This document shows positions 9,526-21,309 of a stretch of 64,000 nucleotides of DNA, piece after piece. The number at the start of each line of letters is the position of its first letter. Position 1 is the stretch's first letter. Under the pieces are notes generated by a model. It was given only the letters and a program-made list of their open reading frames with translations, ran no database searches and was not told the DNA's origin. Source of the stretch: Dicyema japonicum (lineage: Eukaryota; Dicyemida; Rhombozoa; Dicyemidae); contig RDEW01000020.1 in the NCBI GenBank assembly GCA_011109175.1, positions 743,273-807,272 on the forward strand, written 5' to 3'. The position numbers were made by a program, and so were the translations under genes.

Positions 9526-10991
9526 TTAAAGGACAGCTGCCATTGCATCAGTAAAGTATTCAATGTCAGCCAAACCAAGTCCACTCAGATTAACTCGTCC
9601 ATTTGGGAGAACATACACGTGGTACTCATTCCTTAATTTTTCGGCCTCATTTCCTTAAATATTATTACTTTCAATACCAGTAAAGTCAAACCAAGCAAAC
9701 AATCCCTCATTATCCACCAGGAAACTGAAATCTCTTCCACTCACCTTTTGTTCTAAATTTGTTTTAATGGCTTCTTTTATTTTAGCCATTCTATCGTTAT
9801 ATTGGTAAAGTTCATTAATCCTATCCATTAATACGTCGATAACCAGTCGTCTCTATATTTTTCACTTCTCAGTATTTCGTACACCAACTTTGACCCAAAG
9901 GCTGGGGTCATTAAGAATGTGTTTGTCCCGTAATACTCGAATTGATCATTTACGTCTTTTCGTGTGGCTGGATCGTTAAATACTCCATAAATGAATCCCA
10001 CTCTTTCTCCTAATCATAAATTACAATATCACACCATATAGACCAAAGTTCTTAGAAAAGGTCTGAGTGACCATAAACTCCACCCCTGCTTCTGCAAAAG
10101 TCTTGATTGACCATCTATCTGTGACTAGATCCCTTCCGAGTCCCTGATAAGCGTTATCCAAAAATGGGAATAAATTTCGTTCCTACTGCTATCAAATCCA
10201 CCAAACCTGTAGTAAACACATAATTTGTCTCCACTGATCCTGAGAGAGAATTCCTCCTGTTGGGTTGTGGCAGTTAGCATGTAGGATTACCACTGAGTTA
10301 ACATCAGCATTCTCCATGAAATCAAAATATTACTCTCAAATCTTCCATCAGTCCTTCAAAGTCAACTTTTTGTTTCTTTGAGTTGTAGTATCTATATCTC
10401 TGTACTTCAATATTAACATTCTTAAATATTTCAACATGTTGCTCTAAAATACGTCATAATGACTGACCCCATGTCTGAGCTGGAATATACACCTTATTTC
10501 TCTTGAAATATCTCGACAACAAACTCCCTCCCAATGAGAGAGCCCCGGTTGATCCACAAGTTTGCAGTGCGACGACCTGTTTGTGATTTATAATCATACT
10601 TTGTTCAAAATTTGGCAATCTTCACCAAAAACAATCCTCATTGCCAAAGGAGCGAGTCCAGGAAGACCAGTCAGTGTTGTATACTCGTGACTTAAGTTCC
10701 CACTGTTAACTAGCATTTCTGCGACTTGTTGAACAACTCTAAACTTGTATACCCTCTTATTGTCATCAATACATACTAAATATGTATTACCATACTACCC
10801 CCAAATATAAGATTCTGTTTCTTCTCACTCGGGTCATTTTCATACATCTGGATAAGTTTAAACATTGACGAAGCTGCAGTATTTGTTTGATTATTGTCCA
10901 TGTCTCCATTTTCTGTGTGATTATTAGTCATTTCTTGGTTTGTTGTATTTTTGTCACTCATTTTTGTGTTTTCAGTTTGATTATTAATCAT
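9526..10991 (-). CDS. Aspartate aminotransferase, 9 exons with 22-25 nt introns
   Basis: PLP-dependent transamination of aspartate and 2-oxoglutarate, linking amino-acid and TCA metabolism. Family motifs in order: FGVCIDDNKRVYKF, TGLPGLAPLA, GSTGALSLGG, HANCHNPTGG (cofactor Asn), FPFLDNAYQG (Asp and Tyr contacting PLP), QTFSKNFGLYGERVGF (Schiff-base Lys), RDFSFLV, and PNGRVNLSGLGLADIEYF (Arg for the substrate alpha-carboxylate). Eight GT-AG introns restore the frame: 10798-10776 (23), 10599-10577 (23), 10467-10444 (24), 10333-10312 (22), 10206-10183 (24), 10034-10010 (25), 9843-9821 (23) and 9677-9654 (24). The spliced CDS is 1278 nt, 425 residues. The N-terminus is about 40 residues longer than usual and Asn/Thr-rich (NNQTENTK, NNHTENGD), so the true start may be a later Met. 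The usual SNPPxHG segment reads MTPAFG, a notable divergence. Confidence 0.9.
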
Positions 10992-10999
10992 TCTATTTA

Positions 11000-12359
11000 T
11001 AGCTTTTGTGGTTTAGTATCATAAATATTTAATTGTAATCAATCATATAGCCAAATTCATTAGAAACACATTTTAGCCAAATTCCATGTAGAGTATTATC
11101 CACGACTGAAAGCAGGCTCATCGACCGGTTAATTTTCTGCATTATTGTTGTATAAACGATTGAAGAGATAAGCAGGAAATTTTTGTACTTCCTAAGAGTC
11201 CTAGATGTCTGCTCACACTCAAAAGACATTCGCCAAACCCACTGGTTTGTTCAGTTGATATTTATTGCTATTGTAAAAGGATATACAGGTGTGTCCATAG
11301 GCGTGCTCTGTCATATTATAAATTTCGAGATATACAGGTGTGTCCATAGGCGTGCTCTGTCATCTCTCTGTCATATTATAAATTTCCGGGGGTATATAAA
11401 TAATAAAATAATCAAAGGAATATAAAATTAATAAAAAAAAGTGGGAACTTTGACCAGCCATAATCTTCTTGGGAACATTACACCATTTATTTCACTATCC
11501 AAAGATATTCTTTGATATGAAAAAGTATGGATTGAATGTAGTCTGAAATCCGTCCCCTCCCAAAGTAAAATGAAAGATCTTATGACATCAATCCATTCAT
11601 GAATTCCCAAATTCTCAAAGACCATTAAAATTATGATGGAGTTGTACTAGAGTAATGGCCCTTAACTCAATATTCAGAATTAGTTTGGTGACATTTGACA
11701 GAACAAACAATGAGGACCGAGTCAAAAAGACATGAAAAAGTTAGAAAATTGGGCCTGGTTTAAGATGCTTTTACAATTTAAATAAAATAATGATTTTTTT
11801 ATTAAGTCGACATAAATCAAAACAAAATTATTTTCGGAATGAGGAAATCTTTGAAATGTAAATTGAACAAATAAAAGAGTTTGTTGAGTCCAGGGAGATA
11901 AAAGACGTGAGATTAAGACTATGACAAAACAGATCCCTTAATTCTCTCGAAAAAGAATAAAGTCATCTTTGCAAAAAAAAGGAATAATTAAGAAACCACA
12001 CACACCTGTGATATGCTAGAAATTGAGATCAAATAAGAATATCTTAAAATTAAATTTCCATCTAAATATTGGTTATGAAAAGAACTTTGATTTCAATGAG
12101 TGCTGACCGTGAGAGGAATGCTCGATTATCCTATATAACCAGCTCCTTAAGCCGACAATAAAGTACACATATGTGTTCTGGACTTTCAGCTTTTCATTTT
12201 TAATATAAAGAAGCTCAACTCACTCAGATCGGGAATGACCTTTACAATTGGTCACCTTGGAAACCTCTTCCATTCTTTACTGAGTTCATCAGTAATTAAA
12301 GAATAAAGCATATTTTCTCAAACTCTGCATCGAACAGTCATACCTATGCTAATTGGTCG
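11000..12359. other. AT-rich spacer with a short direct repeat
   Basis: Upstream of the aminotransferase gene; presumably holds its promoter. ATATACAGGTGTGTCCATAG starts at 11281 and again at 11330; the two units match for about 46 bp and the second has an extra CTCTCTGTCAT. No gene recognised. Confidence 0.5.
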
Positions 12360-12801
12360 GCAGTTAGAGCTGCAAAATCCCCCAGCTTCTCAGGAGGTCC
12401 GCAAATTAAAACATCTTAACAGTCAGCCTACTGACATTAGTGAAAAAATTCCAGAACTAATAAAAAAATCACACGGAACATTGCAATACATAGCAAAAAA
12501 CGTTGAAAAGCCGTTCTGAGAAAAGCCACGCAAAACCCGCCTTCTACTATATGAAAACCAAGAAAGAGCCTCAAGAAGTTTCTCCCATACTCAAACGCGC
12601 AACATACCCCAGGCCCAAATGGCAACAATCTTATGAAATTTTATGTTGCAAATCGTCAGGGGAAATGCGCTCAATCATGAGAGAAGCCAGCAGTTGTTAA
12701 CTGTTACTTTTTGCGTTAAATAAAATTGGTTTATCGTTCTGGGGTCACGTGATTAGTTAGTTTGTCTAACCGTTGTCTCTGGTGTTATTATTAAATATAA
12801 G
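12360..12801 (+). repeat. LINE/SINE 3' end with family tail
   Basis: Tail at 12741-12801: GGGGTCACGTGATTAGTTAG, then CTAACCGTTGTCTCTGGTGT and TTATTATTAAATATAA. The upstream 350 bp contain broken short ORFs without a clear motif, probably a decayed LINE end. Confidence 0.55.
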
Positions 12802-12949
12802 ATTGGAAAACGTTATGTGGTTCATTTCCAAGAGGTGTCGTTTGGACATTTCGCTAATGGCACAAGGAATAACATCTTTTTGAATATTAATCATACTCAG
12901 TAAGAAAATTCAGTTTAAGAAAGCATTGAGTATTAAATTTAGCAGTACT

Positions 12950-14770
12950 CTTGGACTTGCCTCTGAATTTTCTCATAAACATAAATGCTTTGAACAATAA
13001 ATGTTGTAGTCTCTCAAACTGGTCCCAACTAACAAAAGGCCTCACGAGACAACTCTCTCCACCTGGAAAGATGGTAGATATCTTACCTGTGACGCTACCT
13101 GTGTGGATAGTCTTTCCCTCAACCTTGCTGTGACTTCATCTAACCCAGGCTTTGTCTCGAAAAGGCTGAGATCTCAAAGAGGAAGAAATACAAATGTCGC
13201 GGTGGACAGTACATTTTTGATTTATTCGTCGTGGAAATATCAGGAATAATAGGAAGCGATTCACAGACCATACTAAGCAGAATCGGATCGCTTATCAGAT
13301 GAAAAATGATAGATAAGAAAAGAGCAGGTTCATTGAGCTTCATTGAGCCTTGCAATAGTAATAAGGAAAGACGTTCTCAATTATGAGAACACTAAAAAAT
13401 AAATGATTTCGCTTGATAAATACTTATATTCCACTTAACCATGACATCCTCACCGTCTTTGATAAACATTTCTTTAAGGGGACCTAAATGCAATAATTCC
13501 ATGGAGGCTCGCAGGCAACTAATAATTTGGTGAATTCATTGAACATGATCTGGACGACTTATATATCTCAAATCACCCAAAAAGTCACACTAGAAGCCCA
13601 AACAGGAAATGAGGCACTTCTACCTCTGGAGACATCATTCTGTTAATATAACCTTTTCAAAGATGCAACACGGAAGGTCACATATGACTTTCACTATACC
13701 ACGATCCGATTCTGATCCACAGACCTCTTCGACTACCGCGATTATCGACCCTAAAAAATTAAATAAGATAAATTCGAAGATTACACAAAAAATCAACTAA
13801 AAAAGGAAATAGAAGGAATATGTTTATCAAATAAATCTCTAACTATAGATCCACATCTGTCCTGGTGGAAAAACTTACATAAAAAGAAAATCCCCCGTAT
13901 CATGGATCAGTCAAATTTCCTCATTATGCAAAAATCACATAACTCATTTGGATACTGAAAAAAAGAACAGAGCAAAATAAAATCTCTAAGAAAATCAAAA
14001 TCCAAGTATGTTACTTCTGAAATGACAAAAAATGTCATTTTGTCAACTAAAAATAATTCTACTACTGGGGCCGACAACAGATTTATCAACCTAAAAAATC
14101 TTGGAAATATTTAAACTTTGACTAATGTCTTCCATTGCTAACTAAAAAAATCAAATCCCAAATATATAGAAGAAAGGTGAAATTATTCCCGCATTAAATT
14201 CAAACAAACCCAGAAACACCCCAACCTCTTGAGACCAACATCTTTCCTTTCTGTTAATTCTAAAATTCTCGAGAAAGTCATCCACGACTTCGATGCTCTT
14301 ACGTTTCCACTTTCTCGTTCACAGCACAGCTTTCGGAAACACCATTTCACCACGACCCATCTTCAACGTCGACTAATTCATCACAGATTTTTTTTATCTG
14401 AAAAAGGCTCATGAAAGAATGATTCTTGTCTCCATTGATATTGAGGAATTGATATCCGCGGCGAATTATGCAGATTATTAATCTGCTGTAAATTCAATAT
14501 GCAAATTACCATCCATCCGTAACAAAATATCTGCTCGACTGACAGCTATTAGCTGCCTTCGAAAAGAATTTCGAAGTCCAAGTAAATGTCCTGTAATAAA
14601 CAAATGATAGATCTGATCCACAAGAGAATTGCGATCAACGTACTCATCGTGAACAATCCACTTAACAAGGTACCGTCGGAACTAAGTGACTCCGAATCAA
14701 AATAACTCGGAGGTCAAGAGTTCATCTTGCAAGATTAGGATGCGGCCATCACCTGAATCAATTATTGTGT
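12950..14770 (+). mobile_element. Heavily decayed 2A-LINE copy
   Basis: 14229-14414 reads LRPTSFLSVNSKILEKVI and SRSQHSFRKHHFTTTHLQ, matching YRPISLLCSFSKLLEKLV and SSQHGFRKFYSTSTHL of the 53213 element. 13740-13800 (PKKLNKINSKI) fits the linker before it. A possible tail (GATGCGGCCATCACCTGAAT) is near 14738-14770. Frames are lost nearly everywhere. Confidence 0.5.
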
Positions 14771-14960
14771 TGTAAAATGAGTTCTGTTAGCAATTCCATG
14801 TACGTGGGAAATAAAAATCAGAGCTTTTTCAGACTTAATGTCATGGAACCTGCAAAATCAAAATCATTTTTTGGAGATGAATTGGTTTTATTTAATATAT
14901 AATCAGAAAGCTACTATGTATAAAGACAAAAATACACGTTTAAAAAATCAAAAGTAAATA

Positions 14961-15110
14961 CAGTCCGACCCCGAATTGGGGCAGACCCCAGGGGTGGGGC
15001 ACCCTCGGATTTTGGGGCATTTTTTTTGCCAACATTTTGGCAGAGTAAAATGGAAAATCGATAAAAAATATGGAAATTTTGGGGCACTATAAAATTGTGG
15101 GGAATGTCCA
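14961..15110 (+). repeat. One end of a CAGTCCGACC DNA-transposon family
   Basis: TA followed by CAGTCCGACCCCGAATTGGG at 14961, with GGTGGGGCACCCTCGGATTTTGGGGCAT after it. The same layout (CAAGTCCGACCTCTATTAGG, GAGGTGGGGCATCTC, TTTGGGG) begins the element at 22558. No matching right end was found nearby, so only half of the element, or a solo end, is present. Confidence 0.5.
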
Positions 15111-15756
15111 TTAGTCAGAGACCATATTCCATTAGTCAGCAGTTGAAACGGTAGAATCCTTTCGTAGGGAAAGGGTGGTTAGAACGATATCGAGCAATAT
15201 TAGCCCAGTTCGATGTGTTCACAGCCTTTTAGCTGCTGCTATTTCTCAACTTCTGAGATCCTATTTCTATTTTTCCAACTGGCCTATTCAAAGATGTCAT
15301 GTTAAAAATGAATAACTGTAAAAAATTTTCACTTCAAAGAAAAATTATCAAATTTATGCAAAAAGCCAAATTTCAAAGAGTCATTAAACTTGAACAAGTT
15401 ACAATCTCACCTAGTCCCTAAGCATGCTACAAACTCAGAAGACATCCTACGCGCTATATTTCAGAACTAAAAAAACATAGTTTACCCGAACGTTCAGAAT
15501 TCCAACCTTATATAATACTTGGAGATACCTGCAATAGAAGAAATTAGCTGGTTACCCCAACTTTACTAACAAATAGGAGACCATTCCATAAACCCCTCAG
15601 CAAAAGTAGGAGTCAAAACAGAAGACAGTCCTTTCTAGAAGACTATGTACTTTAAAGAGCCCTGTGGGGATACTGGAGATAAAACAGCCCAGTTCCCTTT
15701 CTTGGGTAACTCCGAGTAGCAAACATTTTAAATTACTTAACACAAAAATAAAAAAG

Positions 15757-16488
15757 TTAATCCTTAAAGCAGTCAGCCAGACTTTCATCTTCCTTCATTT
15801 TAAAGATGTAGCAGTCATTCCCAGAAAAATCAACCTTGTTAAGGCATATGGGAGTGCTCTTAGAGTTATCTTTGGTGAATTCATCCATAAGGACAACCGA
15901 CACAGTCCCTGAATCGCAGAAAACACGGAGTTGACCTCCCTTCCGTCCCTAAGGAGTAAAATAACAGGCAAACAAATGTTCTAGTAAAAGATAACCGAGC
16001 TTCCTGCGGAGCATGAACTGCAAAAACCGTCTGATTTTCAAAAACCGGCGAGATATCAGAACTTTGGACAAAATTAAGGTTATGACAGCAGTCGGTGTCA
16101 TTCCACATGTTTGTGGTACATTGCATCGCAGCAGTGACCTCCTTTTCTAGATCCTTCTCGTAGTTTTTAAGAAATTTGATCTCTTCTCGAAGCCGACGAG
16201 CCTCTTTAGAAGGATCATTTTTATTAGAACTAAAATTTAAATTTGTCTTACATGCATCTAAAGTAGTTCATAGATATCTTTTCTAGAAGACCGATTCCTT
16301 CGAGTACGTTTAATATGTCGTATATTCTACGATTATTATGTATTGGTAGTTTAGAGACTGCCTGCATTATTTTATAAAATTTCAACTTCTCGTAAATCAA
16401 GTAGACCATCTTTTGAGGAATTCAGCAGTTCAACAAACTTACGGGTTAATAAAACGAGACTCTGTTCTTGCCTTTTAGGTGAATTCAT
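15757..16488 (-). CDS. E2F transcription factor, complete, 4 exons
   Basis: Cell-cycle transcription factor; E2F proteins bind DNA with a DP partner and are controlled by retinoblastoma-type pocket proteins. Motifs in order from the ATG at 16488: winged-helix DNA-binding domain (SLVLLTRKFVELLNSSKDGL, then NNRRIYDILNVLEGIGLLEK, with the diagnostic RRIYD), a coiled-coil dimerisation stretch (ARRLREEIKFLKNYEKDLEK), the marked box (FENQTVFAVHAPQEARL, then QLRVFCDSGTVSVVL), and a C-terminal DCYIFKMKEDESLADCFKD that fits the pocket-protein binding motif (Y-x-F ... L-x-D-x-F). Introns at 16386-16362 (25 nt), 16251-16230 (22) and 15973-15949 (25) are GT-AG and restore one frame of 219 residues with no internal stop. 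It is short for an E2F but has all the core parts. Nearest to the activator/E2F4-5 type rather than the duplicated-domain E2F7/8 type. Confidence 0.92.
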
Positions 16489-16627
16489 AACTATCACATA
16501 AGCAATATTTTAGCATCATAAATTTATTGTTCGCCATCACAAATATTTAAATAGATGAATATTATTTAAATTATTATAATAAATAATATTTAAAAATTTA
16601 CTACTCGAAAATTAATTAATTAATGAC

Positions 16628-17350
16628 ATGGTTCTTCTAAAATGTCTGAATTTGAATCGTCTCTCCATATCCATGGATAAATCAACATATACCATCTTCA
16701 CCACAGACAGAAAAGAAAAATATACACTGGATTTTAACATATATGGAGACTCTTTACTTTTACAGATTCATCCAACTATTCTGGGATTGACTTTTGACCC
16801 TTTGATGACATTTTCTCATTATGTGAAGAACGTTATGACAAAGGGTCTCAGGAAACTGAATATAATGAAACCGCTCTTAAAGTACAGACCGTCACGGGAA
16901 TGCGCTGTCTTCATGTACAATCAACTACTAAAACCGACGGTAGAGTATGCTTGTGCCTCATGGGCCTATGGAGCTTCAATATTTAATTCATACAAGATCA
17001 ACTCCTAACAGTCAAACTTGCACGTCTAACAAATCTACCCCAATCTTTTCCCCCAATGCTTGACCATGCCGCAATCAAAAATAACGACTCTGGCTTCATC
17101 GGTCTGTGCGGTCAAGAAACAAATTGTTTCTTCCACTCTAGGCTAAAAGCCTCAAATACACGTAATTTGGGGAAAAAACACACTTTTCTTTAAACTCTAA
17201 TGAAAGATGATCGTCGTCTATTCAGGAAAGCAGTGGGTACTCTGGATGAACATAGGAAAAACCTCTCGATCTTGTTGAGGTGTACTGGGATCACTTAATT
17301 AGTGGTCTACTCTTCTTTCTTGGTGTTTTTTTCGGGGTTATTAAATATAT
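16628..17350 (+). mobile_element. 5'-truncated 2A-LINE with 3' tail
   Basis: The ORF at 16628-17008 carries PTILGLTFDPLMTFSHYVKN and MYNQLLKPTVEYACASWAYG, the LINE C-terminal region. The tail GGGATCACTTAATTAGTGGT follows at about 17290, then TTCTTGGTG and GGGGTTATTAAATATATTT. The insertion sits about 140 bp from the E2F start. Confidence 0.75.
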
Positions 17351-17351
17351 T

Positions 17352-17675
17352 TCACCTCAGTCTCTTCCATCGTTTTGTGGAGCACATGAAGAACCAATAA
17401 AGCATCAGATATGCAAAAATCTGAATAAATAAAATACAACAAAAGTTACAATAGCGTTTCAAGAAACATTGATCTCGAGATAAAGACTCGTTTCGACGGC
17501 AATGGATGTACAAAAAATCTGGTGCAGAGGCTTTGTATTTTCTTATTTTGGAATTCTCAAATGTTCGAGCAGCCTCCCAAGCCTTCAACGTGGAGTCTGA
17601 AAGTCTCGACTGGGAATAGGTGTCTATAAAAGCCACATCCCAAATCAAGCATTTCACATGAGAGAAATGGAACAC
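17352..17675 (-). pseudogene. YLDD retroelement fragment, C-terminal domain
   Basis: Reverse-strand ORF of 107 codons with VKCLIWDVAFIDTYSQSRL, then ENSKIRKYKA. The pattern L-x-WD-x-x-x-x-DT followed by a KxRKY segment is the C-terminal part of the same retroelement family as 24700-25200 and 21310-21600. No reverse transcriptase accompanies it. It directly abuts the LINE tail on its left. Confidence 0.5.
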
Positions 17676-18008
17676 AGTTATACCTTCTAGGCACTTTTTA
17701 TCCCCACGATTTAGGCCATATAAATTTTTTAAAAAATAACCATATAAATTTATTTTTTATTATTAATAATTTCTGAAAAATATTTTTTTCGTATTTTGAG
17801 CATTGACCTCGAAGCTGTGACAAAACTATAATTAAATTTTTCTTTAAATTGATTGTTGTTTGTAGAATAACCGTCACAATCGTCAACCTGAACATAAATC
17901 CAATTCGTGGTCCTCAAAAAGACGTGGTAGAGCATGTTAGTGGAGTAGAATTCTTTCAGATATTCATGAACAGTAGTTTTTGCTTTATTACCTGCTTTTT
18001 GGAAGAAA

Positions 18009-18240
18009 ATCTGACCAGATATCCTAGTGGTTAGTGTTGGCCTTTTCGTCGCATATAGCTGTGGGTTCGTTTCCTACATCGCGAAAGATTAACGAAGGAT
18101 ACCTACTGGTCGACAGATTCCCTATCTGATCTTAGCCTTCTTCAATTCCTCGAGGCGTCATTTAATTCACAAAATTTAGGCGAAGATCAATGCCAACACT
18201 CTCAGCTGAACGCTTGATGGTAGCCGCCTTAGTACATGTT
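18009..18240 (+). repeat. tRNA-derived SINE head or tRNA pseudogene
   Basis: TAGTGGTTAGTGTTGG at 18025-18040 fits a tRNA A box and GGGTTCGTTTCC at 18063-18074 fits a B box, with spacing normal for a tRNA. The layout resembles tRNA-Asp/Glu, but the stems do not pair well enough for a working tRNA. The downstream sequence is unique here. Confidence 0.5.
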
Positions 18241-18589
18241 AGTAAGGTTGGTGTTACTAAAAATTAATGCTTTAATTATATAAATTCTAAGATGATTTTC
18301 GCCACGTGGTTAAGGTGGTAATTTACCCCTATCGAGAGATATGTCTACTTAGAAAATCTCTTGTTTTTTCTCATGACCATAAACGAGGTTAAATATTCCG
18401 AAATTCTCAAAAATTGAAGATTTGACTATATCTTTGTGTTCAACAAGAGTGTTTTCAAACGTATTCCTTTAGCACAACCAACCGAGTGTACCCATTTATT
18501 GGAGCATTACTTGATCAAAAGTATATTTAATTATTGTTAGAAATAATTGAGAATATATCAACTAAGCTTATATAAGAGTAATTCTAAGT

Positions 18590-18900
18590 GGTATGAATAT
18601 TAATACTGCACTTTACGTGAAGCCATATAACCTATATCTCCACCTGGATAGGACACATACTTTATTTAAGTAAAAGCGTTATGATAACTAAAAAGAACGG
18701 TTATGATGACTAACCGTAAAGGAGAACCTTGAATGCCCTTTACTTATTTTTTGTTGGTGAGTCTTTATAGACGATCCGGTTCCACAGTGAAATTTTCATT
18801 GATGCCAAAGCACCGTAGATGCGTGGAACCTCCAGTCTGAATGTACAGCAATGAGATTCGAAATAAATAAAAAATAAAAATCTGCTCTTTCCCATAAAAT
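18590..18900 (-). repeat. F3 family copy (short interspersed element)
   Basis: Reverse complement shares ATGACGGC/GATGCC, CACTGTGGAACCGGATCGTC, GACTCACCAAC, the GTTAGT...AACC...TTTACTTAAATAAAGT run, GTGTCCTATCCAGG and the terminal GTAAAGTGCAGT with the copies at 37430, 50105 and 61553. Origin unknown; no coding capacity. Confidence 0.65.
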
Positions 18901-18946
18901 ATGATTTCGAAAAAATGAGTACACCGGCTGAATAGTTAAACAATTA

Positions 18947-19515
18947 TTGAATGACTACGTGCAGAGAAATCATCTACAACGCTTTTTTACATCAAATAGA
19001 AGATTGAATAACTATGCCTCAGGACAAGAATCGAACGGAAAAGAAATCCCTTGCAAGAACCTAGTCAAGATCCTTAGAATAAGTTTTGACACGCTGATGA
19101 CAATCAAAACTCATGTTTCAATGTGGCTATCTCAACATTGCAGAAATGTTGTTTTCAAAATTCAAAAAAATCCTATAATACAACGCTAGGACCTCTGTAC
19201 ACACAGTAAATTGAGCCATCCATCAGATATGGTTGAGCCGCTTGGAGAACAAAACGAGGAAGAACACCTTGGAATAGTAAAATAAAACCCACCAAATTTA
19301 TTTATCGAATAACCGGTGTTATGCCACGGGAAACCCCTTTCGAAAATCTTGACGTGCATCTGTCGTGGAAAATTATCGCCACAACGTACATGCGAGAGTG
19401 TGTTGGATCAAAAGAGAAATGACGAGAAAGGATGAGGATGTTCTAGGATCACCTGATGGTTTCTTTATGATTAACTAACTTTCTGGTGATTTCTTGGCTT
19501 TATAATAATAATACC
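18947..19515 (+). mobile_element. 5'-truncated 2A-LINE with 3' tail
   Basis: IPCKNLVKILRISFDTLMTI (about 19045-19105) matches IPFTKKLKILGVAFDTHMTF of the fuller element. IEPSIRYG-AAW follows near 19215. Tail GGATCACCTGATGGTTTCTT at 19448, then TTCTGGTGATTTCTTGGC and TTATAATAATAAT. Confidence 0.7.
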
Positions 19516-20218
19516 CACGTGACCACTTCAAGAGAAAGAACCGAGTCTTTGATTATTTATTAAATCAGTCATATAAGGAAAAAAAGTTGATTAGCAAAAG
19601 TCTTCAGCGCTGTCAGTAGAAAACGGTGATCGCTGATGAAAAAACATCGAGAAAAAAGTGAGTATTGCTTAACAACGTGAACTCTATGGCTTGGATCTGG
19701 TGTCCCCTACAACGTGCTGTCCGGGGTGGCTGTCCCTATGGCCCCCTCTAGGCACGCCCTTGTCTCATGTATATTTCATATTCAGGATTCTGTCTATATA
19801 TTGAATTACTCCTGTTCATCAAAAGTCTTTATCTCGGAAATCTTCGTAAGGTGATAAAAAATCTCAGGCTGTCGATTTTTGTCATCAATCAGCTTTTCAC
19901 TCTACAAAGATATTTTAGCTAATCTTACCGTTATCGCTTTGATAGTACCCGTTCACTTACCCTATAGAGTTTTTGGCTTAACTTCAACCCTTCTTGTGTC
20001 TTCTTCGGTAGAGAATTTCTTCCAGTGCTGCAGTTGGTTCCCCACATTATTAACAAATGTGTTTACCACTGACTTGGTAGGCCGACAACTACACAGTAAC
20101 ATGACCTTCCAAAACAATTGCGCTCAGAAATAATGCGAATTTAAATTATTTATAATCTATAATTAAAATAAAATAAACATTTATATTTTTAGGGTGCTTA
20201 AAACTGAGAAAAACATAT

Positions 20219-21120
20219 ATGATCACAATCACAGGATTCCTTGCTTTCAAGTACAAGATGGACCCCATCCAAATAATCCTTAACGCTATCAGCAAATATC
20301 AACAGAAATCCCTGATGGATAGTGTCAGAGAAAGTCGCTCCACTCTATACTTTTTAATTGTTGCGAAGATGAAAATATTGATGTTGTTGGATCCGCTCAG
20401 TGTTTGGTGATCGGAGACAATAGTCCGAGATCCGAGGCTATGTATTGTCTTCTTCATGACAGGAATCTGTTTTTTGTGGATGAATATTCACTATGTAATC
20501 GTTGTAAGAAGTCGAAAAAGTCGGTGGATCATATGGCTACACGTTGAAATAGGATGCTTAACAACGACTTCATTAGAAGACACAATTAAGTGGTTAGATG
20601 CACTTATGCAGAATTTACGGCGTCAAAATCAAAGAGACTGAAGACGCATTCTGTCAATTCCATAGTCAATACTCAGAGAGTTGAATTCCGGGTGGACAGA
20701 TCCATAAAGACAGATACTCAGGTCAGGTTCAATAAACCTGATATTTTTGTCCACGATAAAGTGAAGAATGAAATTGTACTTATTGGAATTACTTCTCAAG
20801 GATTATTGAAGCACATTGAAGTAGAAAAGTTACATAAATACGATTTATTGGCTGGAGAGCTCAAGCTACTTTATGGTGCTCCAGTCAAAGTCATACCTAT
20901 TTCTAACCTGGGACGGTATCGTTTCGAAGGCTTATAAATCTCACTTGGGAGCCATTGCAATCGACGCGCCAACCAGAACATGCATCCAATCCGTTGTCCT
21001 CAAAAAAACGTTGGAGTGGATGTTGATGGGGATAAGTATGGAGTCCACACGATCGATGAAGATCTGGTTACAACAACCAATCATCTGTGGAGTGGGCAGT
21101 CCAGTTCAATGACGTTCCAG
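20219..21120 (+). mobile_element. CCHC-KPD non-LTR retroelement, 3' part of ORF
   Basis: In one frame: VVGSAQCLVIGDNSPRSEAM, LCNRCKKSKKSVDHMATR (zinc knuckle C-x2-C ... H, its last Cys replaced by TGA at about 20546), then the 20590-20937 ORF with NKPDIFVHDKVKNEIVLIGI. KPD followed by a hydrophobic E-containing strand is the catalytic pattern of restriction-like endonucleases in R2/NeSL-type elements. KLHKYDLLAGELKLLYGAPVKVIP follows; LTWDGIVSKAYKSHLGAIAI and VVLKKTLE continue in the next frame. The retroelement class is established knowledge; naming the exact clade would need a tree. Confidence 0.75.
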
Positions 21121-21309
21121 GTAACCTGAGTGATGTGGAATAGGATGGGATCCAGGTCAACGACTCCTCTTCTAAGAGGAGAAAGGTTTAGAATCGAACG
21201 GTAATTTTGACTAAATTGTTTCCCGTAAAAATAAAACTCGTTTTTTATATTTATTTATAAATTAATTTTGGTGGGAATTTCGTTGATGTTAAAAATACCG
21301 ATTTATGCG

